Assembly (NCBI GenBank): GCA_025055295.1
Contig: JANWWW010000003.1
Coordinates: 1 to 55,423, forward strand
Direction of reading: 5' to 3'
Length of the DNA: 55,423 nucleotides
DNA from: Deltaproteobacteria bacterium
GTDB taxonomy: Bacteria > Bdellovibrionota_C > UBA2361 > JANWWW01
Part shown: one piece after another, positions 9,509 through 19,675 of the stretch
How positions within the stretch are numbered: the stretch's first letter is position 1
Layout of the letters: the number at the start of each line of letters is the position of its first letter
The notes under the pieces: model-generated
The model's input: the letters and a program-made list of their open reading frames with translations, nothing else
Told to the model about the DNA's origin: nothing
Databases searched by the model: none
Position numbers and translations under genes: made by a program

Positions 9509-10165
9509 ATGGCATCGGAAGCTAAAACAGTTGAAGCAGGAGCGCCGCCCGTATATCACCATATAGACCCTGTTAATGCGTATCATGCTTCAAAACTTGG
9601 TATGTGGCTTTTTCTCGCCACCGAAATTTTGCTTTTTTCGGTTTTGTTTAGTGCGTTTGCAGTGTATAACTGGATGTACTTTGAATATTTTCATGACGCT
9701 GCCACTAAATTGGATTGGAGGCTTGGCGCCATAAACACGGCAGTGTTATTGTTTAGCAGTTACACAGCAGCTGTTGCCGTTTATAAAGCCCAAATAAGCG
9801 ATAACCGGGGAGTTGTAATAAATTTTGGAATTTCCTTTCTATGTGGGCTTATTTTTTTGGTAATAAAATATATTGAGTATTCGGCGAAGTACGAACATGG
9901 ATATTTTCCTGGAACTTCTTATTGGAACAGCACTGAATTTTCGGCTCACTACAAGAACTATTTCGGCCTTTATTATACTATGACTGGTTTGCATGCCCTT
10001 CATGTCGTCATTGGTATGGGTGTTTTGCTCTGGGTGATTGGCCTTGCCAGAAAAAATAGGTTCTCTAGCAGATACTATACTCCGGTCGAACTTGGGGCAC
10101 TGTATTGGCATCTTGTTGATCTAATATGGATTTTTCTTTTCCCCCTGCTTTATCTAATTGATTAA
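9509..10165 (+). CDS. coxC: Cytochrome c oxidase subunit III
   Basis: KLGMWLFLATEILLFSVLFSAF, YYTMTGLHALHVVIGMGVLLW, LYWHLVDLIWIFLFPLLYLI. Confidence 0.93.
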   Translation: MASEAKTVEAGAPPVYHHIDPVNAYHASKLGMWLFLATEILLFSVLFSAFAVYNWMYFEYFHDAATKLDWRLGAINTAVLLFSSYTAAVAVYKAQISDNRGVVINFGISFLCGLIFLVIKYIEYSAKYEHGYFPGTSYWNSTEFSAHYKNYFGLYYTMTGLHALHVVIGMGVLLWVIGLARKNRFSSRYYTPVELGALYWHLVDLIWIFLFPLLYLID

Positions 10166-10172
10166 ATTTCAT

Positions 10173-10499
10173 ATGGCAGAAGAACTCGGACATATAATAC
10201 ATCCAAGAACGTTTCTCAAAGTTTTGGTAATTCTTCTAGTCTTGACCTTACTTACTGTGCTACTCTCTCCAAGAGTATCGGGAGAGATGGTTGATTTTGG
10301 AAAAATCAATATTGTTATCGCTCTGAGTATAGCAATTATCAAGGCATCGCTTGTACTCAGTTACTTCATGCATTTAAAGTTTGAGGGTTTATGGATTTTG
10401 GTCTATTTTATAACGCCTGTAATCCTTTTATTAATTATGATTTTGGGCCTTTTTATTGACACTCCAGTTAGAATTGATCCAATTCAGCCTCCATTTTGA
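10173..10499 (+). CDS. coxD: Cytochrome c oxidase subunit IV (prokaryotic type)
   Basis: Three TM helices; IAIIKASLVLSYFMHLKFE pattern; last gene of the cox operon, overlapping coxC. Confidence 0.85.
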   Translation: MAEELGHIIHPRTFLKVLVILLVLTLLTVLLSPRVSGEMVDFGKINIVIALSIAIIKASLVLSYFMHLKFEGLWILVYFITPVILLLIMILGLFIDTPVRIDPIQPPF

Positions 10500-11233
10500 T
10501 CAAAAGTTACTTAGGAACTGCAAATAAATAACCATTAAGTTTGTTTGTTCACAGATATGTGGGAGAAGTTTAACCGTTAGACTCTAATTTGAACTCCGAC
10601 TTTAAGAACTTCGACCGTTTTAATAAAAAAAACAAAGCGCAGAAAAAATATTGCTTAACCCAACAACAAATCGGGATAGTCACAATGGACATTTGGCAAA
10701 AACCATAAGATAAAGAGGGCGCCTCGAAAAAAAAATTTACCCGTCGGCTTCGAAAGCATTTTACAGATTTTATGAACGCAGTTTAATGAAATAACAGTCG
10801 TAATCAAATATCACCGCAACACGATAATCATCGGCAAAGCATCTAACCTTATTACTTTAAAAACTGCATTTTACAAGACCAGATAAAAAACATTATTGCA
10901 GGGTCAGATGCGGATAACAATAACAAAGAAATTATGAAGTAGTCTAAACTGATAAAGCCTGTAGATTACTTAAAGAAATTTTTTCAGTAATATCGCAGTC
11001 AAAAATCTCCGAATCTAGAACTATTTTTTTAATTCACGCATACACACTCTCGAGACATTTCAATAATAATCGCATCGCAATAACGAAAAATTTTTTCTTT
11101 TTGGTCTTAAATTACTGGGAATTAAACACTCACACCGTATTGGATTACTTTAGATTACAGCGATCTAACAAAGTCTCTGTTCATAATCTTTGTTAGGTCA
11201 ACTTTCCAAAGAGAGCAAAAAAGAGCAAATATA

Positions 11234-12502
11234 TCATGGACTGACACTGGTCACTCCATAATCGATTGAGAAATCATCTGGGAATTTTTTAAGCAAACTA
11301 ATAACCGGAGTAACAAGAGCATCCCCGAATGGACAAATTGTGTGCCCGGCGATACCTGAACAAATCGCTTGAATTCGCTCTAGGTCTCCCGGATAAGCTG
11401 TTTTATTCTTAAGTTTTTGAAGAATGTCAACCAGCCACTTAGCTCCCTCTCGGCAAGGAGTACATTGTCCACACGACTCATGAGCGTAAAATTTTGCGAA
11501 GTTCAGACAAAGGTCAAGAGCAGAAACATTATCACCAAATACCATGAAACCCCCTGATCCTAACATGGTTCCCGCATTTTGAAGCGATTCATAATCAAGC
11601 TTTACACCCTCACACTCGCTCCATGTTAGGGCTGGAACAGAGCTACCCCCAGGGATGACAATTTTAGGGGTTACGTTTTCTATAATACCCCCACAAACAT
11701 CGTTAATAAACCCGATTAAATCAACACCTAATTCGACTTCATAAACCCCGGGTTTGCAAACTATTCCGCTAACACTAAAAAGCTTAGTGCCCTTACTTTT
11801 TTCCGTTCCTAGTTTGGCGTACTCTTCAGCGCCCATATCAAAAATGACAGGTAGAGCACAAAGGGTTTCAACGTTATTAATTACAGTAGGGCACCCGTAC
11901 AAGCCTTTTACCGCAGGAAACGGTGGTTTGATCCGAGGATAACCTTTTTTCCCTTCAAGGGAATTTAACAGCGCGGTTTCCTCTCCACAGATATACGCAC
12001 CCGCTCCTCTGTGGATTGTTATGTTAACTGAAACACCTGAGCCTAAAATGTTATCCCCTAAATATCCTGATTGGTTGGCTTCTTTAATTGCATCTAATAG
12101 AACCTTGTATGCGTACTGATACTCACCTCTTATGTATATGAATGCAAGCTTCGACCCGAGAGCGTAACACGCAATCAGTATCCCTTCTATGAGCAAAAAT
12201 GGATCTCGTTCCATCAGGATTCGGTCCTTAAATGTTCCCGGTTCACTCTCGTCCGCGTTACAGACTACATAAACAGGCTTACCAGAATTTTTAGGTACAA
12301 AGCTCCATTTCAGCCCAGTGGGAAAACCCGCTCCACCACGTCCCCGAAGACCACTTACCTTTACATGTTCTATGACCTGATCAGGACTTAGCTCCAAAAC
12401 CTTTCTGAAACCTCTAAAGCCTCCCCTTTCTATGTACTTTTCAAGGCATTTTTGATCATCATAGGTGATATTTTTTAGCAACAAGCGCGTTTCTTTAATC
12501 AT
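11234..12502 (-). CDS. nuoF: NADH-quinone oxidoreductase subunit F
   Basis: GLRGRGGAGFPTGLKWSF (FMN), CNADESEPGTFKDRILME, ESCGQCTPCREGAKWL ... CPFGDA (4Fe-4S N3). Confidence 0.95.
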   Translation of the reverse strand: MIKETRLLLKNITYDDQKCLEKYIERGGFRGFRKVLELSPDQVIEHVKVSGLRGRGGAGFPTGLKWSFVPKNSGKPVYVVCNADESEPGTFKDRILMERDPFLLIEGILIACYALGSKLAFIYIRGEYQYAYKVLLDAIKEANQSGYLGDNILGSGVSVNITIHRGAGAYICGEETALLNSLEGKKGYPRIKPPFPAVKGLYGCPTVINNVETLCALPVIFDMGAEEYAKLGTEKSKGTKLFSVSGIVCKPGVYEVELGVDLIGFINDVCGGIIENVTPKIVIPGGSSVPALTWSECEGVKLDYESLQNAGTMLGSGGFMVFGDNVSALDLCLNFAKFYAHESCGQCTPCREGAKWLVDILQKLKNKTAYPGDLERIQAICSGIAGHTICPFGDALVTPVISLLKKFPDDFSIDYGVTSVSP

Positions 12503-13085
12503 TTTTTAATATCCTCGAGAAAGGGTAATCAAGGAAATCTGCCGAGAAATCGTCACGAAAAACACTTAATTTCAATTCTGGTCGTTCCCTTTTAATCCTC
12601 TCAAGCAAGTTTTTAAGCGCCTCAACTGTTACACATTCAAACAACCTGTCGTTTATCAAAACTGCTGGAGCTGTGCCACAAGATCCTATGCATTCCACAA
12701 GTTCCCAACTAAACAAACCGTCGTCAGAAGGAACTAGCTGATCCTTGCCGACAAAACCTTTTATGAATTCAATAAGCTCTTGTCCGCCACAAAAAAAACA
12801 GCTAGCAGTCCTACATACCTGAATATGGTATTTCCCCACTGGTTTTAAATGAAACATGGTATAAAAAGTCGCAAGCTCCAGCACATGCGCAGGGCTTAAT
12901 TCAGACTTTTCCGCTACAAACTCAATGGCTTCTTTTGAGACAAAACCTAGAAGCTCCTGACACGCAAATAAAAGTGGCATTGCCAAGCTTTGCTTTTCAG
13001 GATATTGACTGGAAATTCGTAAAAAATATTCGTTTAATCTCTGTTTTTCCTCCACAGACAACGGTCTAGACAATAGCTCCATCAT
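12495..13085 (-). CDS. nuoE: NADH-quinone oxidoreductase subunit E
   Basis: LATFYTMFHLKPVGKYHIQVCRTASCFFCGG and ECIGSCGTAPAVLIND (four 2Fe-2S Cys). Confidence 0.92.
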   Translation of the reverse strand: MMELLSRPLSVEEKQRLNEYFLRISSQYPEKQSLAMPLLFACQELLGFVSKEAIEFVAEKSELSPAHVLELATFYTMFHLKPVGKYHIQVCRTASCFFCGGQELIEFIKGFVGKDQLVPSDDGLFSWELVECIGSCGTAPAVLINDRLFECVTVEALKNLLERIKRERPELKLSVFRDDFSADFLDYPFSRILKND

Positions 13086-14323
13086 CGATCACATTCACCC
13101 CCTATCATATTCATCATTCCAAAAGTTGGAATTACGTCCGCAAGATTTGCTCCAATGATCATATGTCTGAACGCTCCCATATGTACAAACGACGGGCTTC
13201 TACAATGACACCTGTAAGGCTTTCCTGAACCGTCAGAAACGATATAGAAGCCGACTTCGCCATTTCCTCCTTCGACAGCATGGTACACTTCGCCTTTTGG
13301 AGGTCGAACTCCAAACATGACAAGTTCAAAATGTTTAATCATTCCTTCAATTGAGGAATAAGTTTCTGATTTTTCAGGCAAAACATATCTGCTATCTGAC
13401 GCTTTTATCGGTCCATCAGGCAAATCTTTTAGGGCTTGTTTAATTATTTTTATGCTTTCAAAAATCTCTTCCAACCTTACCTGAAATCTGTCAAAGTTAT
13501 CCCCTTTTTCTCCTAACGGCACTCTGAATTTAAAGTTTTCATAACCCGAATAAGGAAAATCTCGCCGAACATCATAATCTATACCGCTCGCTCTGCCCAA
13601 AGGTCCTGTAAAACCAAAACTCAAAGCTTCTTCGTACGAAACTTTTGCAACGTCGCACATTCTTAACTGAAATATTCTGTTACCTGTCAGTAGATCGTCT
13701 CCAAGCTTGACCAATTCTTCCACCCTAGGCAAAACAGCCAGAACATTGTCCTTAAAATTCTCCGGAAGATCCCATGCCAATCCCCCTACCCGACCATACG
13801 AAATGGTCAGTCTAGCTCCGGTAACCGATTCGATTATTTGATAAAGAAACTCTCTGGCTTCCATATAGTATAGCATCACGGAGAAGGCGTTTAGCTCCAT
13901 AGCACTAGCTCCTAAACACGTTAAGTGGTCTGTTATGCGACTTATCTCTGATAGTATCACTCTAATATATTTACAACGGGGCGGTACCTCGATACCACAA
14001 AGCTTTTCAACAGCTTCACAAAAGCCAAAGTTATTTATCAAAGGGGAGACATAATTAAGGCGATCAGTGTATGGCATACACTGGTTGTACGTTACCGTTT
14101 CACACATTTTCTCAAAACCTCGGTGCAGGTAACCGACTTCCACTTCCGCATCTCTAACTGTCTCACCTTCAAGTTTAACGACAATCCGTATCGTTCCATG
14201 AGTTGCAGGATGGCTGGGTCCGATGTTTAATATGAACTCCTTACCCTCAGGATCAGGCAATATTATGTTTTGGCTTATACCGCCTAAAGCTCCATCAGAT
14301 CCTACAGGGTTATCTTGCGACAC
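13082..14323 (-). CDS. nuoD: NADH-quinone oxidoreductase subunit D
   Basis: NIGPSHPATHGTIRIVVKLEGE, GYLHRGFEKMCE, RVGGLAWDLP, C-terminal IGANLADVIPTFGMMNMIGGECDR. Confidence 0.95.
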   Translation of the reverse strand: MSQDNPVGSDGALGGISQNIILPDPEGKEFILNIGPSHPATHGTIRIVVKLEGETVRDAEVEVGYLHRGFEKMCETVTYNQCMPYTDRLNYVSPLINNFGFCEAVEKLCGIEVPPRCKYIRVILSEISRITDHLTCLGASAMELNAFSVMLYYMEAREFLYQIIESVTGARLTISYGRVGGLAWDLPENFKDNVLAVLPRVEELVKLGDDLLTGNRIFQLRMCDVAKVSYEEALSFGFTGPLGRASGIDYDVRRDFPYSGYENFKFRVPLGEKGDNFDRFQVRLEEIFESIKIIKQALKDLPDGPIKASDSRYVLPEKSETYSSIEGMIKHFELVMFGVRPPKGEVYHAVEGGNGEVGFYIVSDGSGKPYRCHCRSPSFVHMGAFRHMIIGANLADVIPTFGMMNMIGGECDR

Positions 14324-15048
14324 TTTCTTAGTTTATCGCTTACGGCCTCGATTTGCCACACTTTAACTTCCCTTTTTTATCGAACTTATCCAAGTTTCTC
14401 ATGGTTGTGCTCATAGCGTGGGCTGGCTAGTAAGACGCTAATTATGTAAGAATACGAATTTCGCTAAAATCCAAAAAAGCCCTAAGATCAGTTCTTGATA
14501 ATGAAATTTACATGGTCCAAGGTAGTGCCGTAAAACGCCGTTGTTTAATAGATCCTAGGGAGTCCTTACTACCGTGCCTCGCAAAACTTTGATTTTTTAC
14601 GTAGTTTTTAAAAACATGTATCAACATGCCGTGAATACGCCTACACAGAAAGTCTGTTTACGAGGTTTATACTTAACTTACGAGTATTTAGGCGACTCTT
14701 GACCGTGTTACTTTCAGGCCAAGTTTTGGGTAATTAACGCTGATGATTATATTTTTAATTTTTTGATCTTTATTCTCAAACAGGCATCAAGCAGATTTAG
14801 CCATGATGTATTCGATCCAGAAACACTTTAGTTATGCCGGTTTAAGTTTTTTTTAATTTTTGTTAAAGCATATCTGGCGCTTGTTGAAAAATTCTGTTGC
14901 AAAACAATATTTCAAAAATTCAACGTTTTACTATTGGATTATGTTTACTTTTTTGCCAAATCTTTGAAGAAAGTTGAGTTTTTTCAACAACCCTAGATTA
15001 GTGAGACACGCTTTTCTGGAACTTTTGTCGTTAGACAAGTTCCTCACA

Positions 15049-15840
15049 TTACCAATTTTGAGAAGGCGATTTCTTTAGCTCGGTTAATTCAAGAAATTTG
15101 TTTAAAAGGTGTGTATGGTACGGCCATGACGGCGGAATGCTTTTTATCCAAAGCAATACAACTTCTTTTACTTTTTTTTCAAATTCAGCAAAATTGGCTA
15201 CCGTGCGTCTCGGAAAAGTCACGTCTGTAGTGTCGTTAATTTGTGATCCAAGTTCCTCGTGGGATTTAATTAATTCCAAACCGCTTACCCCCAACTTTCG
15301 TGAAAGCCTAGCAAAAGCCGAAATTCTGTAATTATTCCCAACGGTGACAAGAGCTTCTGAAATAGAAGAAAGTTGTTCAACATGCTTGTTTAAGTTGTCA
15401 ACGAGCAATTTTGCAACATTTTCATCTTGACAGGTGTGAGCGTGCTCAGTGACGGCCATAATTAGTCGTAAGCAATCAATGGCTCCACTTATAAACTCAA
15501 TCATTTTAGCGTGGGCTTTGATGAAATAACCTAACCTTTTATGGCAAGGAATTTTCTTCAATACTTCAGAGAGCGAGTATAAATTTTGGACCAAATTTTT
15601 GAAATCATTCTCGCTTAAATGTTTTACACTTTCAGCGAATGTGCGTGGATTGGTTAAGGTTTTAATAATCAAAAGTTCAAATTGAATGTAGTTAAACTTG
15701 AGCGCCAAAAGTCTTAGATATTCCTTGTGATCTGTACGGATAGTCCTTTCCAAACTTTCTTTCACCGCGGAATAAAACTTCAGCGCCTCCGCGACTGTTT
15801 TTTCCAAAGTTTTATGGTTTCCCTGACTGAGTTTAAGCAC
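15049..15840 (-). CDS. Hypothetical mostly helical protein
   Basis: 263 aa ORF with helical, heptad-rich composition; no recognised motif; divergent from the 16110 gene. Confidence 0.55.
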   Translation of the reverse strand: MLKLSQGNHKTLEKTVAEALKFYSAVKESLERTIRTDHKEYLRLLALKFNYIQFELLIIKTLTNPRTFAESVKHLSENDFKNLVQNLYSLSEVLKKIPCHKRLGYFIKAHAKMIEFISGAIDCLRLIMAVTEHAHTCQDENVAKLLVDNLNKHVEQLSSISEALVTVGNNYRISAFARLSRKLGVSGLELIKSHEELGSQINDTTDVTFPRRTVANFAEFEKKVKEVVLLWIKSIPPSWPYHTHLLNKFLELTELKKSPSQNW

Positions 15841-16109
15841 TGCAGAAATTTTAACATTGTGTCGGCTTTCCAGGGAAACGACATATGGCGGAATAAAATG
15901 TTTTCACATATTAAAAATTTTTCGTCGCTGCTCCCAAATAACCTCAAGTTTCACTCCCAGCGAGCGAAAAATTGTAGGTTCTAAGTTGTATTTTCAAATG
16001 TATAAAGCAAAAGGTTTGTGATGATGAATAATCAACAGGATAAATGACCGTTTTCTGTAATTAAGCCATGTCACAAAATACCTCATTTAAGGAATAATAT
16101 AGGTAGAGT

Positions 16110-17462
16110 ATGAGTCCCCTCTTTCCTGAACCAGATCGAGCTGGGATCGAGGAATTTATTTCAAAGGCAAGACGAGATTCTGAGGTTTTATTGCAAAAAT
16201 TTGATTACTCTCATTTGCCGCTAAGTGTCGAGGTGCTTCTGACAAAACCAACTGATCGGGAGCAACGCAGCATGATAATTATTCTATCGGAGCCTGAAAA
16301 ACCTCCTCCAGAAGGGTGTAAGTTTTCTTTTGAAACATTTTTCAACATCATAAAGTCAAATTTTTTCAAAGCCCGGGAAGCGCTTAAAAGTGCCATCGAA
16401 CTAGGCATATTTAGCGACTTTGAAATTAAAGAGGGTGTCTACAACGGACACAAAACTGTGTTACTAATAACTGAGCTCCCGCGAGATATTATTAATTGGC
16501 TTGATTACAGGGCTTCCGTCTCTGACAAATCTCTTAGACAGCTTGCAGTTGAAAAACGTGCTCGAGAATTAAAAGGTGAGGATGTGCCAAGTTTTTTACG
16601 ACTTTATTTCAATACCGATTTCACTGAAATTTTTAATATTTCCGAAGAATTTTGGAGAGTTCAACGCGAGCTTGCGCAAATTTGCACTTTTGTAGGGTCT
16701 GTTTGTGGTGATTATAGGATACCATTGCTCCCAATAACATATTCATGTTGGGTAACAACTCCTAAATCTTATGCTCCAGCAGTTGTATTTAATCCATGGT
16801 TCTCTATTTTTTTAGGAGTTGTTTACACAGACGTCCGTAAGCCGTCAAAAGGCGAGTGTTTTACCCTATTTAAACAGGGGTTTTTACGTCACATCTTACG
16901 GGCCCCGACGGCAACACAACACAGCAGGTACTACATCAAAGATGAAAATGTGCCGTTGATGTTCCGCTCCCTTGTAAGTGGTCTTTTGTATGGGCACATA
17001 TCAAATTTTTATGAATTGCTCAAATACTTGAATGAAATTGCCAAATCACAGCCATCTGATTTCTTTCCGGCCAATCTGAGAGAAAAAGTTCAGTCTGCAT
17101 ATGAGGCGGGAGGGCTTGACACGTTGACGAGTGTTAATCAAAGCATCGAAACGAAACAGCAATTAGGAGAATTATTAGAGAAGTCAATGGACAAAACCAC
17201 AAGAAAAGCAACGTACATAGATGGCTTTTTCGAATTTGGAAGGTATGGAATAACATTTGCGAAAGTGGTCACTGGGTTGAGCGTTGTACTTGGATCAACT
17301 GGTATTTTCACAAGCTTGTTTGGCATAGGACGTACCATTATTCCTATTGATTTTATCGAAAGTTTGGCTTTAACTGCGGTGGGCGCAGGAACGTTTTTCA
17401 TCTTTAAACTGTTTGAAAAGTACTCGGGCTTGTCTGTGCTCAGGCGATTTAAATTATTCTGA
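16110..17462 (+). CDS. Hypothetical protein with C-terminal transmembrane hairpin
   Basis: 450 aa; two hydrophobic segments near the C-terminus (FAKVVTGLSVVLGSTGIFTSLFGIG; IESLALTAVGAGTFFIFKLF); soluble N-terminal ~370 aa without recognised motif. Confidence 0.65.
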   Translation: MSPLFPEPDRAGIEEFISKARRDSEVLLQKFDYSHLPLSVEVLLTKPTDREQRSMIIILSEPEKPPPEGCKFSFETFFNIIKSNFFKAREALKSAIELGIFSDFEIKEGVYNGHKTVLLITELPRDIINWLDYRASVSDKSLRQLAVEKRARELKGEDVPSFLRLYFNTDFTEIFNISEEFWRVQRELAQICTFVGSVCGDYRIPLLPITYSCWVTTPKSYAPAVVFNPWFSIFLGVVYTDVRKPSKGECFTLFKQGFLRHILRAPTATQHSRYYIKDENVPLMFRSLVSGLLYGHISNFYELLKYLNEIAKSQPSDFFPANLREKVQSAYEAGGLDTLTSVNQSIETKQQLGELLEKSMDKTTRKATYIDGFFEFGRYGITFAKVVTGLSVVLGSTGIFTSLFGIGRTIIPIDFIESLALTAVGAGTFFIFKLFEKYSGLSVLRRFKLF

Positions 17463-17836
17463 GATTGAAAACGATTTGTCTTTTTTTGCGTATATAAACA
17501 GGGTCGTTACATAGAGTTTTGCCTAAAAGCCCTCCGAAATTTTAATTTTGTTCGAAAAGTGATAAGAAAAGGTAGACGAGATCCAGCACAATTCAGGCTT
17601 TTTATGAAGTTGCTTTTAAAATACTTCTTCATTTTAATAAAAATTCAATTAAAGGAAAGTTCGCTCAGTTGATCCATGATGGGATAAAAACGGCAGTCAG
17701 TAAAAAAATTTCAAACTAAAGTGGCACGACTATTTTTTTAATGTTTTGATTTTATTTTTGAGCCGAATTGCGAGTTTACCTTAAATACGCTGGTTTAATT
17801 AAGTTCAACATACTTCTTAAACTACGCATTTTTTGG

Positions 17837-19291
17837 CTACTGGAATAAAACTGGCGGCACGGCTTTGTGAAAAGAATGATTTGACTCGAACAGCCAAGCA
17901 AGTCTGTAAATTATGTCTTCCCTAAACTGTTTGGCGTAAATTTGAATCCCGATTGGAAAACCGGTATCGGAAAAACCTGCTGGAAAAGACAATGCAGGAT
18001 ATCCACAAAGGTTTGCGCACACAGTAAAAATATCCATTAAGTAGTCTTTGATTACGTCTCTCCGGTTATCATCGATTTTGGGAGGGAGATCTGGAGCTGT
18101 GGGCAGCAATAACGCGGCGCATTCTTCAAAAATCGACTCAAACTCTCTGAATATGGCTGTTCGAAGTCGCAAAGCCTTTTGATAATACCTGCCATGATAG
18201 CCCGCAGACAGTACGAAATTACCAAGAATTATTCTCCTCTGCACTTCCTCCCCAAAACCTTCAGTCCTTATTCTTGTATAATACTCATTTAAATCGCAAC
18301 CATCGTGTTTTTCTGTGTCACTCCTGTTCCAACCGTACCTAATCCCGTCATACCTGCTAAGATTTGAAGCTGCCTCCGCAGTGCATATGATGTAATAACA
18401 AGGTATCGCATATTCAATCGTTTTAAGTTTAACCGGCACCACTGATATACCCTGCGTCTCAAAGAACTCTATCACGTACTCGTACACTCGTTTTATTGAA
18501 GGATTGATCGAACCGGAGTATTCTTCAAGATCCAGATACCCGATCTTTAAAGGCAGTGGTGAATTGATGACTTCCTCGAAAGAATACGGCTCATGCTGAA
18601 CGGTTGTAGCGTCATTTCGATCAAAGCCACTAATAAACTCCAACGCTTTTGCGCACGTTTCAATGTCAGTAGCCATAACTCCTATTTGGTCAAGACTTGA
18701 ACCAAAGGCGATTAATCCAAACCTGCTAACTTTCCCGTAGGTAGGCTTAAGGCCATAACATCCGCAGTAACTGGCGGGAAGTCTAACAGAACCCCCTGTA
18801 TCTGATCCCAACGCAAACGAGCAAATTCTGCACGACACTGCGACCGCCGAGCCTCCACTAGAACCTCCTGAAACATATTCCAAATTCCAAGGGTTCTTAC
18901 AAGGGCCGAAAAAGCTGTTTTGGTTTCGGGATCCCATTCCAAATTCATCAAGATTGGATTTTCCTACAATTATTGCACCTGCTTGAATTATTTTTTCTAC
19001 AGCAGTTGCATTATAAGGCGGAACATAGTTTAACAAAATTCTGCTTGCAGCGGTCGTGGGAATTCCTTTGGTGAGTATGTTATCTTTAACAACAACTGGG
19101 ACATTCGATAAAAAACCAGATTTTTCCATTTGACTGTTCTCAAACTCCTCTGGATTAAAATTCCAATAAACTATCGCATTAGTCGTCCTCGTTCTAAGGT
19201 AATTCGCATAAAGGTCGGCAAAAATCTTTAATCGGTTTTCTTTCTTTTTAAGGATTTCACCTATCGCTTTAAATGTCAGGTCAAGAGTCAT
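17837..19291 (-). CDS. gatA: Asp-tRNA(Asn)/Glu-tRNA(Gln) amidotransferase subunit A
   Basis: Amidase signature VSGGSSGGSAVAVSCRICSFALGSDTGGSVRLPASYCGCYGLKPTYG; upstream Lys VVVKDNI; neighbour is gatC. Confidence 0.93.
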   Translation of the reverse strand: MTLDLTFKAIGEILKKKENRLKIFADLYANYLRTRTTNAIVYWNFNPEEFENSQMEKSGFLSNVPVVVKDNILTKGIPTTAASRILLNYVPPYNATAVEKIIQAGAIIVGKSNLDEFGMGSRNQNSFFGPCKNPWNLEYVSGGSSGGSAVAVSCRICSFALGSDTGGSVRLPASYCGCYGLKPTYGKVSRFGLIAFGSSLDQIGVMATDIETCAKALEFISGFDRNDATTVQHEPYSFEEVINSPLPLKIGYLDLEEYSGSINPSIKRVYEYVIEFFETQGISVVPVKLKTIEYAIPCYYIICTAEAASNLSRYDGIRYGWNRSDTEKHDGCDLNEYYTRIRTEGFGEEVQRRIILGNFVLSAGYHGRYYQKALRLRTAIFREFESIFEECAALLLPTAPDLPPKIDDNRRDVIKDYLMDIFTVCANLCGYPALSFPAGFSDTGFPIGIQIYAKQFREDIIYRLAWLFESNHSFHKAVPPVLFQ

Positions 19292-19577
19292 CTTCAACAA
19301 TTAATGGGCACTCTATGAATGGTCCATTCTTTGACGGAACCTGATCAAGCAAGCAGGATTGTGGAATGTTTTCCGGCTCAAATACCTCTTGAATTCTGAT
19401 TTGAGAAGATGTAGGGTAAACCATTTCTTCCTCCGGAAGATCGGTGACCGAGTCCAACTGATCAAACAGCTTGAATACCGCTTTTATACTTTGCGCTAAA
19501 GATTCATTCGAGCTGACCGCAAGTCTTGACAATTGACCCACTACGGATAAAAGTGTGTTTAGCTCTTTCCCGTCCAT
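19281..19577 (-). CDS. gatC: Asp/Glu-tRNA amidotransferase subunit C
   Basis: 98 aa; VGQLSRLAVSSNESL N-terminal helix, C-terminal LDQVPSKNGPFIECPLIVEDD; overlaps gatA. Confidence 0.8.
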   Translation of the reverse strand: MDGKELNTLLSVVGQLSRLAVSSNESLAQSIKAVFKLFDQLDSVTDLPEEEMVYPTSSQIRIQEVFEPENIPQSCLLDQVPSKNGPFIECPLIVEDDS

Positions 19578-19675
19578 TTTTCAGTTACTACGTTAAAATT
19601 AAAATCCAAAACCATTAAATTTTGCCATACTCAAACTCTTTTTTGTATCAAAAATTATAGATACACTAAATATCA

